Shown: in pieces, positions 56,917-64,000 of the stretch
Layout of the letters: each line of letters opens with the position of its first letter
How positions within the stretch are numbered: position 1 is the stretch's first letter
Assembly: GCA_028285525.1 (NCBI GenBank)
Contig: JANQOZ010000093.1
Coordinates: 62,001-126,000 of the forward strand
DNA: 64,000 bases
Reading direction: 5' to 3'
Origin: Lysobacterales bacterium
Lineage (GTDB): Bacteria > Pseudomonadota > Gammaproteobacteria > Xanthomonadales > SZUA-38
The notes under the pieces: model-generated
Seen by the model: only the letters and a program-made list of their open reading frames with translations
Databases searched by the model: none
Told to the model about the DNA's origin: nothing
Position numbers and translations under genes: made by a program

Positions 56917-57465
56917 ATGAAAAATTTCAAAGCCCTAGGTCTGTGCATTCTTTTTGGGCTCTGGTGCTCACTGACCGATGCGCAGGAGCAAGGTCAAGAA
57001 GTGAGTGAATTTGAAAGGAGGAGTTTCGAAGAGAGCGGAATTAACGTTGAAGAGCTTCACGCATTCGCTCTCGAAGGTGACGCTGACGCACAGTATCAGC
57101 TAGGGCAGCTTCACCTTGTGGGGCTTGGCGTCAAAGAGGATTACGAGAAGGCTAGGCACTGGCTTAGCCTTTCCGCCGAATCTGGTTATGCGCCGGGCAT
57201 GTCATCCTTCGGACAACTCTTTCTGACCGGTCGAGGAGTTTCGAGAGACCTAGATCAGGCGAGGGCCTGGGTTACCCGCGCAAGCGAAAAGGGTCATGAA
57301 CCGAGCAAAAAATTGCTCCGAATCATTGACCGAATCGAAAGCGCAGATTGCCGGCCCTCAGATGACCAAGACCTATTTGCATCCAACGAACAGGTTGGCA
57401 ATTCGGGCACAGGAAAAGTGGAGACTAAGCATTGTCCCGAAGCAGGTAGTGACGGCGCGCGATGA
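56917..57465 (+). CDS. Exported Sel1-like repeat protein
   Basis: Exported protein of 182 residues. Signal peptide to about residue 22 (...CSLTDA-QEQ). Two Sel1 repeats: GDADAQYQLGQLHLVGLGVK with DYEKARHWLSLSAESGY, then PGMSSFGQLFLTGRGVSRD with LDQARAWVTRASEKGH. The C-terminal 40 residues are polar and hydrophilic. Sel1 proteins act as periplasmic or extracellular scaffolds. It is convergent with the tail-tip gene, at the border between cargo and phage-like modules. Confidence 0.75.
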   Translation: MKNFKALGLCILFGLWCSLTDAQEQGQEVSEFERRSFEESGINVEELHAFALEGDADAQYQLGQLHLVGLGVKEDYEKARHWLSLSAESGYAPGMSSFGQLFLTGRGVSRDLDQARAWVTRASEKGHEPSKKLLRIIDRIESADCRPSDDQDLFASNEQVGNSGTGKVETKHCPEAGSDGAR

Positions 57466-57488
57466 TCCATCACTCCGCTTGCTGGAGT

Positions 57489-59825
57489 CTAGAGGTCGGC
57501 GGATCTTATCGCCTCCAGCTCCTCCGACGATTTAGCCGATCGATACACCTTGACCTCATCAAAGCCAATCAAGCCATTGCCGGCAACTGAGTCATTAGCC
57601 AGGGTGAATTTGCTGTTCTGAAGCGAAGGCCGGATGGTCGTTTCAAAGAACACCATATCGTCACCATCAAACTTCAGGCGCAGATGACCCTCAAGGTAGG
57701 ACACGGCTACGAAGTGCCACGTTGAGACCGTCATGGTTTTGCCTGTTGTCCATGTAGCAATGCTGCCGTCGATTTGTCGGATGATAATTTCGATATCGCC
57801 ATTCAGGTCTACGCGCACACCGAACACGTCATCCGTTGAGTTGTTTGGCCATCTTCCCATTAGCCAGGATTTGCTGGGGCCTGTCGGCATTGTGTGGACG
57901 TAAAACCAGCCAAGGTAAGTCCAGGGCGGCTCCAGATTGGCCAGTCCGTTTACCGTGGATGAGTAGGCATCGCTTGTGCTGGCCTGCCTTACCGCCGTCC
58001 CCTGCTGCCCAGTCAGCGTCGTGGGCGAACCTGCTACGGTTAAGTCATACCCACCAACGATATCGATCAACGGATCGTCAGTCGCCTCACAGGGCCACCA
58101 TGCGGCCAGGTCTGGCGCCAAAGTGGTTTCAAAGCCGTTGGCGAATTCCCCAAACGTTCCTGCGGTGGACTGTATACGAGCCTTAATCTCGTAGGACGTA
58201 TCGCCCGTGAGGCCTGCCACAATGGCGCTAGTCTGGTCAGCAGCTACCGTCACCGTCTGGTCTAGCGTTTGTGGGCTGACGTCGTTGTTGAATACCTCAA
58301 TCAGGATGAGGGCGATAAAGGGCCATTCGGGATCGTTCCAATTCACTTCAATACTCGGGTCAATGCCAGATTCGGAAACTCGGTTCTGTGCCGATAGAGT
58401 CAGTCCTGTCAGCGTAGGTACCTCGATTGGGCTAGGTAGATCGGTATCCGGTATCAACGGATCGGTCTGCACCGTGTCGCTGTAAGTGTTTGGCTGATAC
58501 TCGCGCGCAGTGATACGGGCAGTGCCGTGACGGATCTCGATACCGGTACACCGAAAGGGTTTGTCCGCTAATCCTGTAGGGCTGTGGGTTAGTCGGAATA
58601 CGTCCCCAGGCTCAAGCCTCACGCCCTTCATCGTGACTTCGAAGGTAACCGTTTCGCGCTCTAGGGTCAGATGGTTGAGGCGCTCTATCGCCTCACGCTT
58701 CGCTTGAGCAGCGTTATGGATGCCTACAAATTGAACGTTCGACGGTTGGTTGCCGATGGTGCCAGTGGCACGTGCCTGCTGGGTAATCCCCGTGCTGTTT
58801 TCCTGCCAATTGACGATGACGTCATCAGGTTGATTGCGTAGCGAGGACGTCGTGATCTGGACGTCTGAGAGAATCATGTCTTCCCCGATATCCATGACCG
58901 ATTCCGCTGGCCTATCGGGTACGAACTTAACTGCGTTGCCGGTATCGATTACCCAAGTAGCGGCGTGTGCGCGGAGAATCTCTCTCGTCGCCGTGGCGGC
59001 TACAGGGCGGTTTAGCGCGAATCCGGCCTCACGCCTTGGGCTGCCGCCAACGTCCTCAGCACATGCCTCTGCTAGAGCCTGCGCCGATGCAGTGTCTACT
59101 GTCCTGCCTTCGACTTTTTCCAGCCAGTGAATGAGGATGTTGCCGGCGTTTGAGGTAAAGCGAACTGTCTCGCCGTCGGTGTAGTCCTTAATGGCTTTGC
59201 CTCTAACCAGGACCTCAACGCGCGGCATACGCTGAACAACTACCGATGGCAGCCGCAGGTAGATCACGGCAAAGTCTGCTAGTTGGTCCGTGTAGCCAGA
59301 TATTTGTGCACCCACAATCGTGGAAACATTCTGCGTACCGTTGCCCACGTAGAGCGTGCACGAAGCCGAACTGTCTAACGCTGATAGCGCGAAAGAGCTT
59401 TCGATGGGCCTGGCAGATATGTTTGTCTCGGTCCCATCAATGCTGATTGTTTGGTAACTGTCGATTTCCCCTTCGCCGACGATGTACAGAATATGAAAAT
59501 ACCGATTGACGATTCTGGCGTAGAAAGGCAGTGCAACCGTGCGAACCTCGCCCAGGATGATTGGGATTGTTGAGTTGGCGCCAGACAGCGTATCCGGGAT
59601 CTCAGAGGGCGGAATCGGTGAATCACGCTCTAGGGTTCGCCGGCGTACGTAGATGCTGCCACGAGGGTCTAGCGGAAGGCCGTCTAGTCCCAGCGATACG
59701 GGCAACGCATCCGGCAGGTTTGCCGTGTCGACAATCTCAAACGGGTTTAGGACGACAGTGCCACCGCCTCTCAATCCGTTCGGGTCCGTGGGTAGGTTTG
59801 TTCGAAGGTCTCTTCTGATGGTCAT
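57489..59825 (-). CDS. Phage tail-tip (gpJ/TipJ-like) protein with FnIII and LamG ends
   Basis: Phage structural protein of 778 residues, likely the central tail hub or host-specificity factor, shortened at the N-terminus relative to gpJ (over 1100). Residues about 90-430 match the tail-tip core: RVEVLVRGKAIKDYTDGETVR, TREILRAHAATWVIDTGNAV, RNQPDDVIVNWQ, then QAKREAIERLNHLTLERETV and VRLEPGDVFRLTHSP. A fibronectin-III-like domain follows (about 455-560, IEVNWNDPEWPFIALIL). The end is a LamG/concanavalin-like lectin domain (about 585-770, TYLGWFYVHTMPTGPSKSW, WHFVAVSYLEGHLRLKFDGD), the probable receptor-binding tip. Its ATG overlaps the TAA of the small terminase gene, with AGGAGG inside that gene. 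No other tail or head gene is in view. Confidence 0.8.
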   Translation of the reverse strand: MTIRRDLRTNLPTDPNGLRGGGTVVLNPFEIVDTANLPDALPVSLGLDGLPLDPRGSIYVRRRTLERDSPIPPSEIPDTLSGANSTIPIILGEVRTVALPFYARIVNRYFHILYIVGEGEIDSYQTISIDGTETNISARPIESSFALSALDSSASCTLYVGNGTQNVSTIVGAQISGYTDQLADFAVIYLRLPSVVVQRMPRVEVLVRGKAIKDYTDGETVRFTSNAGNILIHWLEKVEGRTVDTASAQALAEACAEDVGGSPRREAGFALNRPVAATATREILRAHAATWVIDTGNAVKFVPDRPAESVMDIGEDMILSDVQITTSSLRNQPDDVIVNWQENSTGITQQARATGTIGNQPSNVQFVGIHNAAQAKREAIERLNHLTLERETVTFEVTMKGVRLEPGDVFRLTHSPTGLADKPFRCTGIEIRHGTARITAREYQPNTYSDTVQTDPLIPDTDLPSPIEVPTLTGLTLSAQNRVSESGIDPSIEVNWNDPEWPFIALILIEVFNNDVSPQTLDQTVTVAADQTSAIVAGLTGDTSYEIKARIQSTAGTFGEFANGFETTLAPDLAAWWPCEATDDPLIDIVGGYDLTVAGSPTTLTGQQGTAVRQASTSDAYSSTVNGLANLEPPWTYLGWFYVHTMPTGPSKSWLMGRWPNNSTDDVFGVRVDLNGDIEIIIRQIDGSIATWTTGKTMTVSTWHFVAVSYLEGHLRLKFDGDDMVFFETTIRPSLQNSKFTLANDSVAGNGLIGFDEVKVYRSAKSSEELEAIRSADL

Positions 59826-60295
59826 TATCGACCTCCTGGGCGGCGAGGGTTGGTGTCTCTCGCACGTGCGAGCTTTCCTGAGCGAGCCTTGGGCGTCATG
59901 CCAAACTCGGCGAAAAGACGAGTAGATTGCTGCCTAGCGTTCTCCAGCACCTTGATGGCCGGGTGGTGTTTTTTCGCGCCGCCAAGGCCCTCGATTAGCA
60001 GCCCATCAGAATCCAGCGTCTTGCCTGCTTCGGTTGCCGTAGCCAACGTCTCACACAGCAGCCTGAAGGCCCTCACGTCAGCCTCCGAGAGGACACCTAA
60101 TTCATGGGCTACAGGAGCCAGTGAGAGCCACTCAGAGGCAGCCTGTTCGCTCATTCCATCGGGTGGAGGCGGGATGTCCTCGAAGCGATCCGTGACAGCC
60201 CTGGGAGGCTTCTCGGGCTTTGGCTTCTTGGGCGCTTTTCTCAGAGCCCCCTCAAGGGACAGGAGCGCGGTTGGCTTTGCCTTTTTTTCTGTCAT
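59825..60295 (-). CDS. P27-family phage small terminase subunit
   Basis: DNA-packaging recognition protein, 156 residues. After a Lys/Pro-rich N-terminus come the P27 features: ASEWLSLAPVAHELGVLSEA, then DVRAFRLLCETLATATEAGK, HHPAIKVLENARQQSTRLFAEFGMTP and a basic tail (KLARARDTNPRRPGGR). The last two blocks are the diagnostic ones. Small terminase selects the DNA to be packaged by the large subunit. No large-terminase gene follows; instead the next gene, coupled by TAATG, is a tail-tip protein. Small terminase without the large one is characteristic of PICI-type phage satellites. Confidence 0.85.
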   Translation of the reverse strand: MTEKKAKPTALLSLEGALRKAPKKPKPEKPPRAVTDRFEDIPPPPDGMSEQAASEWLSLAPVAHELGVLSEADVRAFRLLCETLATATEAGKTLDSDGLLIEGLGGAKKHHPAIKVLENARQQSTRLFAEFGMTPKARSGKLARARDTNPRRPGGR

Positions 60296-60388
60296 TGGTG
60301 TATTTCTCCGTTATCGAAACAAAAGTCTGAATTGACGGTGCAAAAAACAGCTTGGGTGCGCGTATTTCCAAGTGAACGCTCCAGAGAT

Positions 60389-60721
60389 TTAATCCCCCCT
60401 TCCCCTGGTCGCGTCTTGGCGAGACCGAATACGTTCTGCCATCTCTGCCCAGACGCCCGTCGGCGGCGGTGACGGCGTTTGAAATGAGATCGTCCATGCT
60501 TGCCACCATTCCCTTGAAGCTGTCGCGGCGTGACCCATTTCGTCCGGGTGAAGTTGGTATATGAGCTGATCAACCGTGACCGAGCCGTTTCCCCACAGGT
60601 TGGCCGCTTCTTCAGCCCGGTCTTCGAGAGTCGGTGTCTCAATCTTGGCCAGCCACTTACCCACGGAAACCACCCCTGAAAACTGGAATACAGGGTCCCG
60701 GAGGGGTGACAAAAGTGACAA
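60389..60721 (-). CDS. Small phage-type protein of unknown function
   Basis: Unrecognised protein of up to 110 residues between the primase and small-terminase genes. The readable core is VVSVGKWLAKIETPTLEDRA ... NLWGNGSVTVDQLIYQL, Trp-rich (REWWQAWTISF), with a basic tail. A GTG inside (VVSVGKW) may be the true start. Two overlapping frames in this stretch read less like protein. Same strand and operon as its neighbours; position suits a head-tail or packaging helper, but that is a guess. Confidence 0.5.
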   Translation of the reverse strand: MSLLSPLRDPVFQFSGVVSVGKWLAKIETPTLEDRAEEAANLWGNGSVTVDQLIYQLHPDEMGHAATASREWWQAWTISFQTPSPPPTGVWAEMAERIRSRQDATRGRGD

Positions 60722-60774
60722 AAGGGGGTTTTGGCACTTTTGGCACCTCGTCGGGAGGGGTATTTCTAATTTTT

Positions 60775-63174
60775 TCAGGCTGCACGAGAGACCTCCTGAA
60801 TTACTGATGGATTGACCGTGACGACGGTTTTGGCTCGGCCAACACCACCGACCTGCTCAACCTTGATCCATCCACATTCCTGGAGCACCGGCAGGGCCGC
60901 TGAGACATCTGCCTGTCCTAGCCCCTGCCAGTGTTTCCGGTAGGCATCTCGTGGGGAGAACTCAGGGCCAAGCGCACCAGACAAGATGCGTTGGGCCAAT
61001 AGGCCGGCAGCGATCTCATCGCTGTGCAGCACCTGCGAATACACCCGCCTCGCATGGGATTCCAAGTAGTCACACCAGTCAGCTGCTCGTGCGGCGTTGG
61101 TCTTACTTACTGCTGACGTATCGCCCTCTGCCAGTTGGAACAGCAACGCCAGGGATGGCATGAGTGAACGGTACTTTGCTAGGTGCGCTTCCAAAGCCTC
61201 GTGTTCGGCCTTTCTCGCCCTGTCTTCTATCTCTTCCCGCCATTGGTTGAAGACGGCTTGTGCGTCCCCGGAGAACCTTATGAATGGAATATCTGCGTCC
61301 GGATGGGTGGGCATCTCGTCGACAACTTGAAACACCCTGATCAGTTGCTGGAAGGCTTCTGAGTTTGGTTGGCGGTCTACCCCGAGAGACTTCGGCGTGT
61401 CCGGCCACACCATGAGTTGGAAACGTTGCAACAGCCCATCGGATTGAATACCACCATCAGACGCGCCGCGAACGTAGCCAGACAACGGGCCAGGTTGAAT
61501 AGTCCCAAACACCGAAACCGTATTGGACTTGATGGAGATAGTGCCCCTGCCGATGCGGTCAGTCTGATAGGTACCAGTGCCGTTCCACGACTCAAGATAG
61601 AACGACCGGTCTCCCTCGCGTCCAGTCTTGTCCAAGGACCGCATGAAGCCAACCAATTCGTCTCTTTTGACCAATAAACCATTGGGGTTCTGGTTAAGAA
61701 GCTCCCCCAACTTCTCGACGGTGGCATCGTTGGTGGAGTAGCGACGTGGACTGAACTCTTCGTAGTCGTTCAGCTCTGCAGCGTATTCCTCCTTGAGGTC
61801 TGCGATCTCTCTGTGATTCCCTTTGCTGGTGGCTTTCTGCATCTTCTGCTGAATGTCTTTCAGCATAGCTTCGTGGGCCTTCTTTGCAGCCAGAGCATGA
61901 TTGGCCTCACCCGCACAGGCATCGGCCGCTGAGTCTTCCAGAAGTTGAAGGGCGCGTAGCCCCGCGTTAAACGCTGGCGTCTTCATCGAACTTGGGGAAC
62001 CGACAATGGCACCCCACAGGTTCGGAACGACCAACCAGTCATCATGTTGTTTAGGCCTGATGCCTAGCTTTCTGCCGGCGACAGAACCCAGTGCGCACAC
62101 GACACCTACGGCAATGAAGTCAGGAGGGCAGCCAATGCGCTCAGCACAGTCTTTGACGTAGTCCCTGAGGGCTTCAGGAAGGAGATCGAAGTCAAAGACA
62201 TCGACTGCTGGCCGTCCTTGCGGTAGAGGCTCTGGCGTCGGCCATACGAACTCTGCCGCCTCTAGCTGACGCTTGACCTCATCGACGCCGCGAACCACGT
62301 AGAGATCATGAAAGTCGGTGACCTTCCCGTCCTTTAGGTCCTTGGGCTCAAATTTCGGGATCGCCAGTGGTCCATTCAGTATCCCTGCTGCACGTTCACC
62401 CTGGCTGCGCCCTGGATTGTTTTTTGTCCAGATATCGGCGTCCGAGGCAGTGACAAAAGTGACAGAACTATCTTGTTTGGCGAGTTGCCTAGCTACGGGG
62501 ATCAGATTTCCCGCGTCGAAAGCGACAATTGCTGAACGGCCTGTGGCTTTGTGGATCGCTGCAGCGGTGGCGTACCCTTCACACAGGTAGGTGACCTCAG
62601 TCAGTTCATCACCCAGCTGGAAGTGAAGGCCTTTCTTCTTACCCCCGCGCATGAACCGCTTCTGGCCGTCGGGATAGATCCGCTGGATGTTCTGAATCTC
62701 GCCAGAGGCATCCCACAGAGGAACGACAAGGGCGTCACCTTGTCGACGAATGCCATGACCATGAATTCGTTTCGACTCAAGGTACGGATGCTCCGAGGGC
62801 GACGTAGACTCATCCCATAGCCGTCTCGCAGACGAGGCTACCCGACGTTGTTCCTCAGCTTGCGCTTCAAGTCGTTTTTGCCTTGCTGCTTCGGCCTGCT
62901 CGGAAAGCCTCGACCTATCGACTGTACTAATCCCGGACGCGAACCACTTCTCCTGCCAGCCCTGGCGAAAGTCGCCAAAGACAGCAACGTTGCCGTGCGA
63001 GACATACCAGCCGCTTTTGTTTCCTGGCCGATCTTCTCTGGTAGAGACCCGATGTATCTCTCCGTCCTCAACCGGCACTCCACTGAGGACTAACCCGCCA
63101 GATTCGAGTGCACTGGCGAGGCTGTTCCTTTGAACGTACAGGTTTGAGAGATCTGTGACTTGTTGGTAGCTCAT
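60775..63174 (-). CDS. Primase-helicase: Toprim plus DUF3987
   Basis: Replication protein of the element, 799 residues. N-terminal primase-like region (SGWYVSHGNVAVFGDFRQGW, then PYLESKRIHGHGIRRQGDAL). Toprim domain at about 190-250: LCEGYATAAAIHKATG with catalytic Glu199 and TASDADIW (Asp245, Asp247). The DUF3987 helicase part starts near 330, with a P-loop-like GSPSSMKTP at 392-400 (unusual Walker A) and RRYSTNDATVEKLGELLN, LVKRDELVGFMRSLD further on. A C-terminal winged helix (RDAYRKHWQGLGQADVSAAL) may bind the origin. It resembles the P4-alpha type of satellite replicases. ATG overlaps the stop of the preceding gene (ATGA). Confidence 0.88.
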   Translation of the reverse strand: MSYQQVTDLSNLYVQRNSLASALESGGLVLSGVPVEDGEIHRVSTREDRPGNKSGWYVSHGNVAVFGDFRQGWQEKWFASGISTVDRSRLSEQAEAARQKRLEAQAEEQRRVASSARRLWDESTSPSEHPYLESKRIHGHGIRRQGDALVVPLWDASGEIQNIQRIYPDGQKRFMRGGKKKGLHFQLGDELTEVTYLCEGYATAAAIHKATGRSAIVAFDAGNLIPVARQLAKQDSSVTFVTASDADIWTKNNPGRSQGERAAGILNGPLAIPKFEPKDLKDGKVTDFHDLYVVRGVDEVKRQLEAAEFVWPTPEPLPQGRPAVDVFDFDLLPEALRDYVKDCAERIGCPPDFIAVGVVCALGSVAGRKLGIRPKQHDDWLVVPNLWGAIVGSPSSMKTPAFNAGLRALQLLEDSAADACAGEANHALAAKKAHEAMLKDIQQKMQKATSKGNHREIADLKEEYAAELNDYEEFSPRRYSTNDATVEKLGELLNQNPNGLLVKRDELVGFMRSLDKTGREGDRSFYLESWNGTGTYQTDRIGRGTISIKSNTVSVFGTIQPGPLSGYVRGASDGGIQSDGLLQRFQLMVWPDTPKSLGVDRQPNSEAFQQLIRVFQVVDEMPTHPDADIPFIRFSGDAQAVFNQWREEIEDRARKAEHEALEAHLAKYRSLMPSLALLFQLAEGDTSAVSKTNAARAADWCDYLESHARRVYSQVLHSDEIAAGLLAQRILSGALGPEFSPRDAYRKHWQGLGQADVSAALPVLQECGWIKVEQVGGVGRAKTVVTVNPSVIQEVSRAA

Positions 63175-63482
63175 AGCTCACTCCTCACGACCTCAAACTG
63201 AGTGTCAGTCACCTCTGCGGGCAGTCGGTACCCAATAACGCTTTCGATCTCGCCGAGGTGATATCGGGGAACCAAAATGAGATCGGCGTAAATACCGAAT
63301 CGATGGGACGCGTCAAAAACAGCGCGCTCATCCTCCACCGACAATGAACCAAGACTCTCCTGGATCAGATTCAGTTCTGATGGACCGTTGGCTGTATCGC
63401 TATAGCGAAGCGTTCCATTGTTAAAGAATCGACCGACAGCCGAAGTAGCCAGATGCGGGTTAAGTTTTGCTATACTAGACAC
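63171..63482 (-). CDS. Small protein upstream of primase
   Basis: Unrecognised protein of 103 residues with a GTG start at 63482 (alternative starts downstream are poor). Mixed alpha/beta sequence: HLATSAVGRFFNNGTLRYSD, LIQESLGSLSVEDERAVFDA, GIYADLILVPRYHLGEIESV. Its TGA overlaps the primase ATG, so expression is coupled. Probably regulatory or replication-related by position; no domain recognised. Confidence 0.55.
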   Translation of the reverse strand: MSSIAKLNPHLATSAVGRFFNNGTLRYSDTANGPSELNLIQESLGSLSVEDERAVFDASHRFGIYADLILVPRYHLGEIESVIGYRLPAEVTDTQFEVVRSEL

Positions 63483-63548
63483 TACGAATCTCCAAGCCCG
63501 CCCGTTTGTGAATTTGACTTCGAGCCCGGCCCCCTAGCCGGGCTTTTT
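63471..63548 (+). ncRNA. Possible small plus-strand RNA (antisense to the satellite operon)
   Basis: A -10-like TATACT at 63471-63476 on the plus strand is followed at 63523-63548 by a good terminator: AGCCCGGC, loop CCCCTA, GCCGGGCT and T5. No plus-strand gene lies upstream that would need this terminator. The expected transcript, about 65 nt, lies between two genes of the leftward operon and its start overlaps the GTG of the gene at 63482. The -35 is poor. Suggestive of a small regulatory RNA; not proven. Confidence 0.4.
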
Positions 63549-63585
63549 AGTGCCCTGTGATTTCCTTTGAAGGTGAGAAGGCTGA

Positions 63586-63777
63586 TCATGCGGCCACCTG
63601 CCTCAGGCGGGAATAGACGGCAGCCTTTAACTCTTCCTTATCGTCGAATAGGTGATCTTCGATACCGAAGAAGGCCAAGTCATTCTCGGCAATTGGCTCG
63701 AATCTGAACTTGGAGTCGGTAACGGTGATGATCTTGCCGACAGGTGATCCTGAGAAGCTTAGGGACTCTGATTTCAT
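63586..63777 (-). CDS. Small phage-type protein next to AlpA
   Basis: Unrecognised protein of 63 residues (KIITVTDSKFRFEPIAENDL, FDDKEELKAAVYSRL), ATG overlapping the AlpA stop (ATGA). No HTH visible. Position right after AlpA suggests a regulator or excision helper. Confidence 0.55.
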   Translation of the reverse strand: MKSESLSFSGSPVGKIITVTDSKFRFEPIAENDLAFFGIEDHLFDDKEELKAAVYSRLRQVAA

Positions 63778-63956
63778 GCCGCCGCCCCTTGCCGTCGATG
63801 GTTTTCAATTTCATTGACTTGGCGCACAGAGACTCGTGTCGCGCCACGTATCTTGATTGGCCGGAGTTGACCGCATGAAAACATGTTGTAAATGGTGGCG
63901 CGGCTGACACCCCACCGCTGCATCAGTTGATTGATGGTGATGAGTTTGGCTTCCAT
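63774..63956 (-). CDS. AlpA-like regulator / excisionase (MerR-type wHTH)
   Basis: Small DNA-binding protein of 60 residues: LITINQLMQRWGVSRATIYNM is the helix-turn-helix, followed by the wing KIRGATRVSVRQVNEIENH. AlpA proteins activate integrase or excision genes in P4-like and PICI satellites and usually sit next to the integrase, so the integrase is expected just right of the window. Good ribosome site (GGAGG, 6 nt before ATG). First gene of the leftward operon that runs through primase to the tail-tip gene. Confidence 0.85.
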   Translation of the reverse strand: MEAKLITINQLMQRWGVSRATIYNMFSCGQLRPIKIRGATRVSVRQVNEIENHRRQGAAA

Positions 63957-64000
63957 CTGGACCTCCAGTTCTGGACGCCCTTAAATAGCCTGATCTAGGT

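Overview
The window looks like a GC-rich, aerobic gammaproteobacterium, plausibly Xanthomonadales/Wenzhouxiangella-like. This is judged from codon use, many large secreted repeat proteins, a TonB-dependent receptor and protein style; there is no 16S gene, so the placement is inference. It falls into two parts: a chromosomal backbone (1 to about 45,340) and an integrated mobile element (about 45,340 to beyond 64,000).

Backbone, left to right. Two coupled DUF3526-type ABC permeases. A copper cluster: a shrunken DUF1775 gene, a CopC-CopD fusion and a full DUF1775 protein. A MetE-like methyltransferase. A block of very large proteins: an FG-GAP protein, a receptor-like wHTH/cyclase-like/Ser-Thr kinase/TPR fusion, and a 1965-residue RHS protein. 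A DUF4156 lipoprotein, an XRE regulator, a phospholipase A2-fold lipoprotein, an amidase and a BNR-repeat protein. An NHL-repeat protein with two caspase-like domains, one apparently dead. The lower-ligand assembly genes cobT-cobS-cobC, with a CWC protein behind them. A TPR protein, and a three-gene family of NxxGxxAF-type secreted proteins that seems to have been split and duplicated. A membrane protein, paaK, a gamma-glutamyltransferase, a CelD-like acetyltransferase, a ZnuD-like TonB receptor behind a convincing Zur box and before a strong terminator, and a sulfotransferase-like protein. Four of the exported proteins share a short F-x-[DS]-x-F-E motif, next to the signal peptide in one and at or near the C-terminus in three.

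Mobile element. At 45,340-45,359 lies the 3' end of what I read as a tRNA-Cys gene (minus strand) with its terminator but no tRNA body, which is what one junction of a tRNA-integrating element looks like. Its left half is cargo: small orphan genes, a lipoprotein, a KAP P-loop NTPase, two decayed genes, an IS21-family insertion (1965 bp, 4-bp target duplication), a Kv-type potassium channel with a membrane partner, a divergent PD-(D/E)XK protein, a coupled HTH-FRG pair and a Sel1 protein. Its right half is a leftward module: AlpA-like regulator, two small genes, a Toprim/DUF3987 primase-helicase, a small gene, a P27-family small terminase and a phage tail-tip (gpJ-like) protein with a LamG end. 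No large terminase, portal, capsid or integrase is visible; the integrase and intact tRNA-Cys should lie just right of the window.

The best candidate for an undescribed system is this right module. It looks like a PICI-type phage satellite that carries small terminase to redirect packaging and, unusually, its own tail-tip protein translationally coupled to it. The cargo half looks like a defence/conflict island; HTH-FRG, channel-plus-partner, PD-(D/E)XK and KAP are the candidates.
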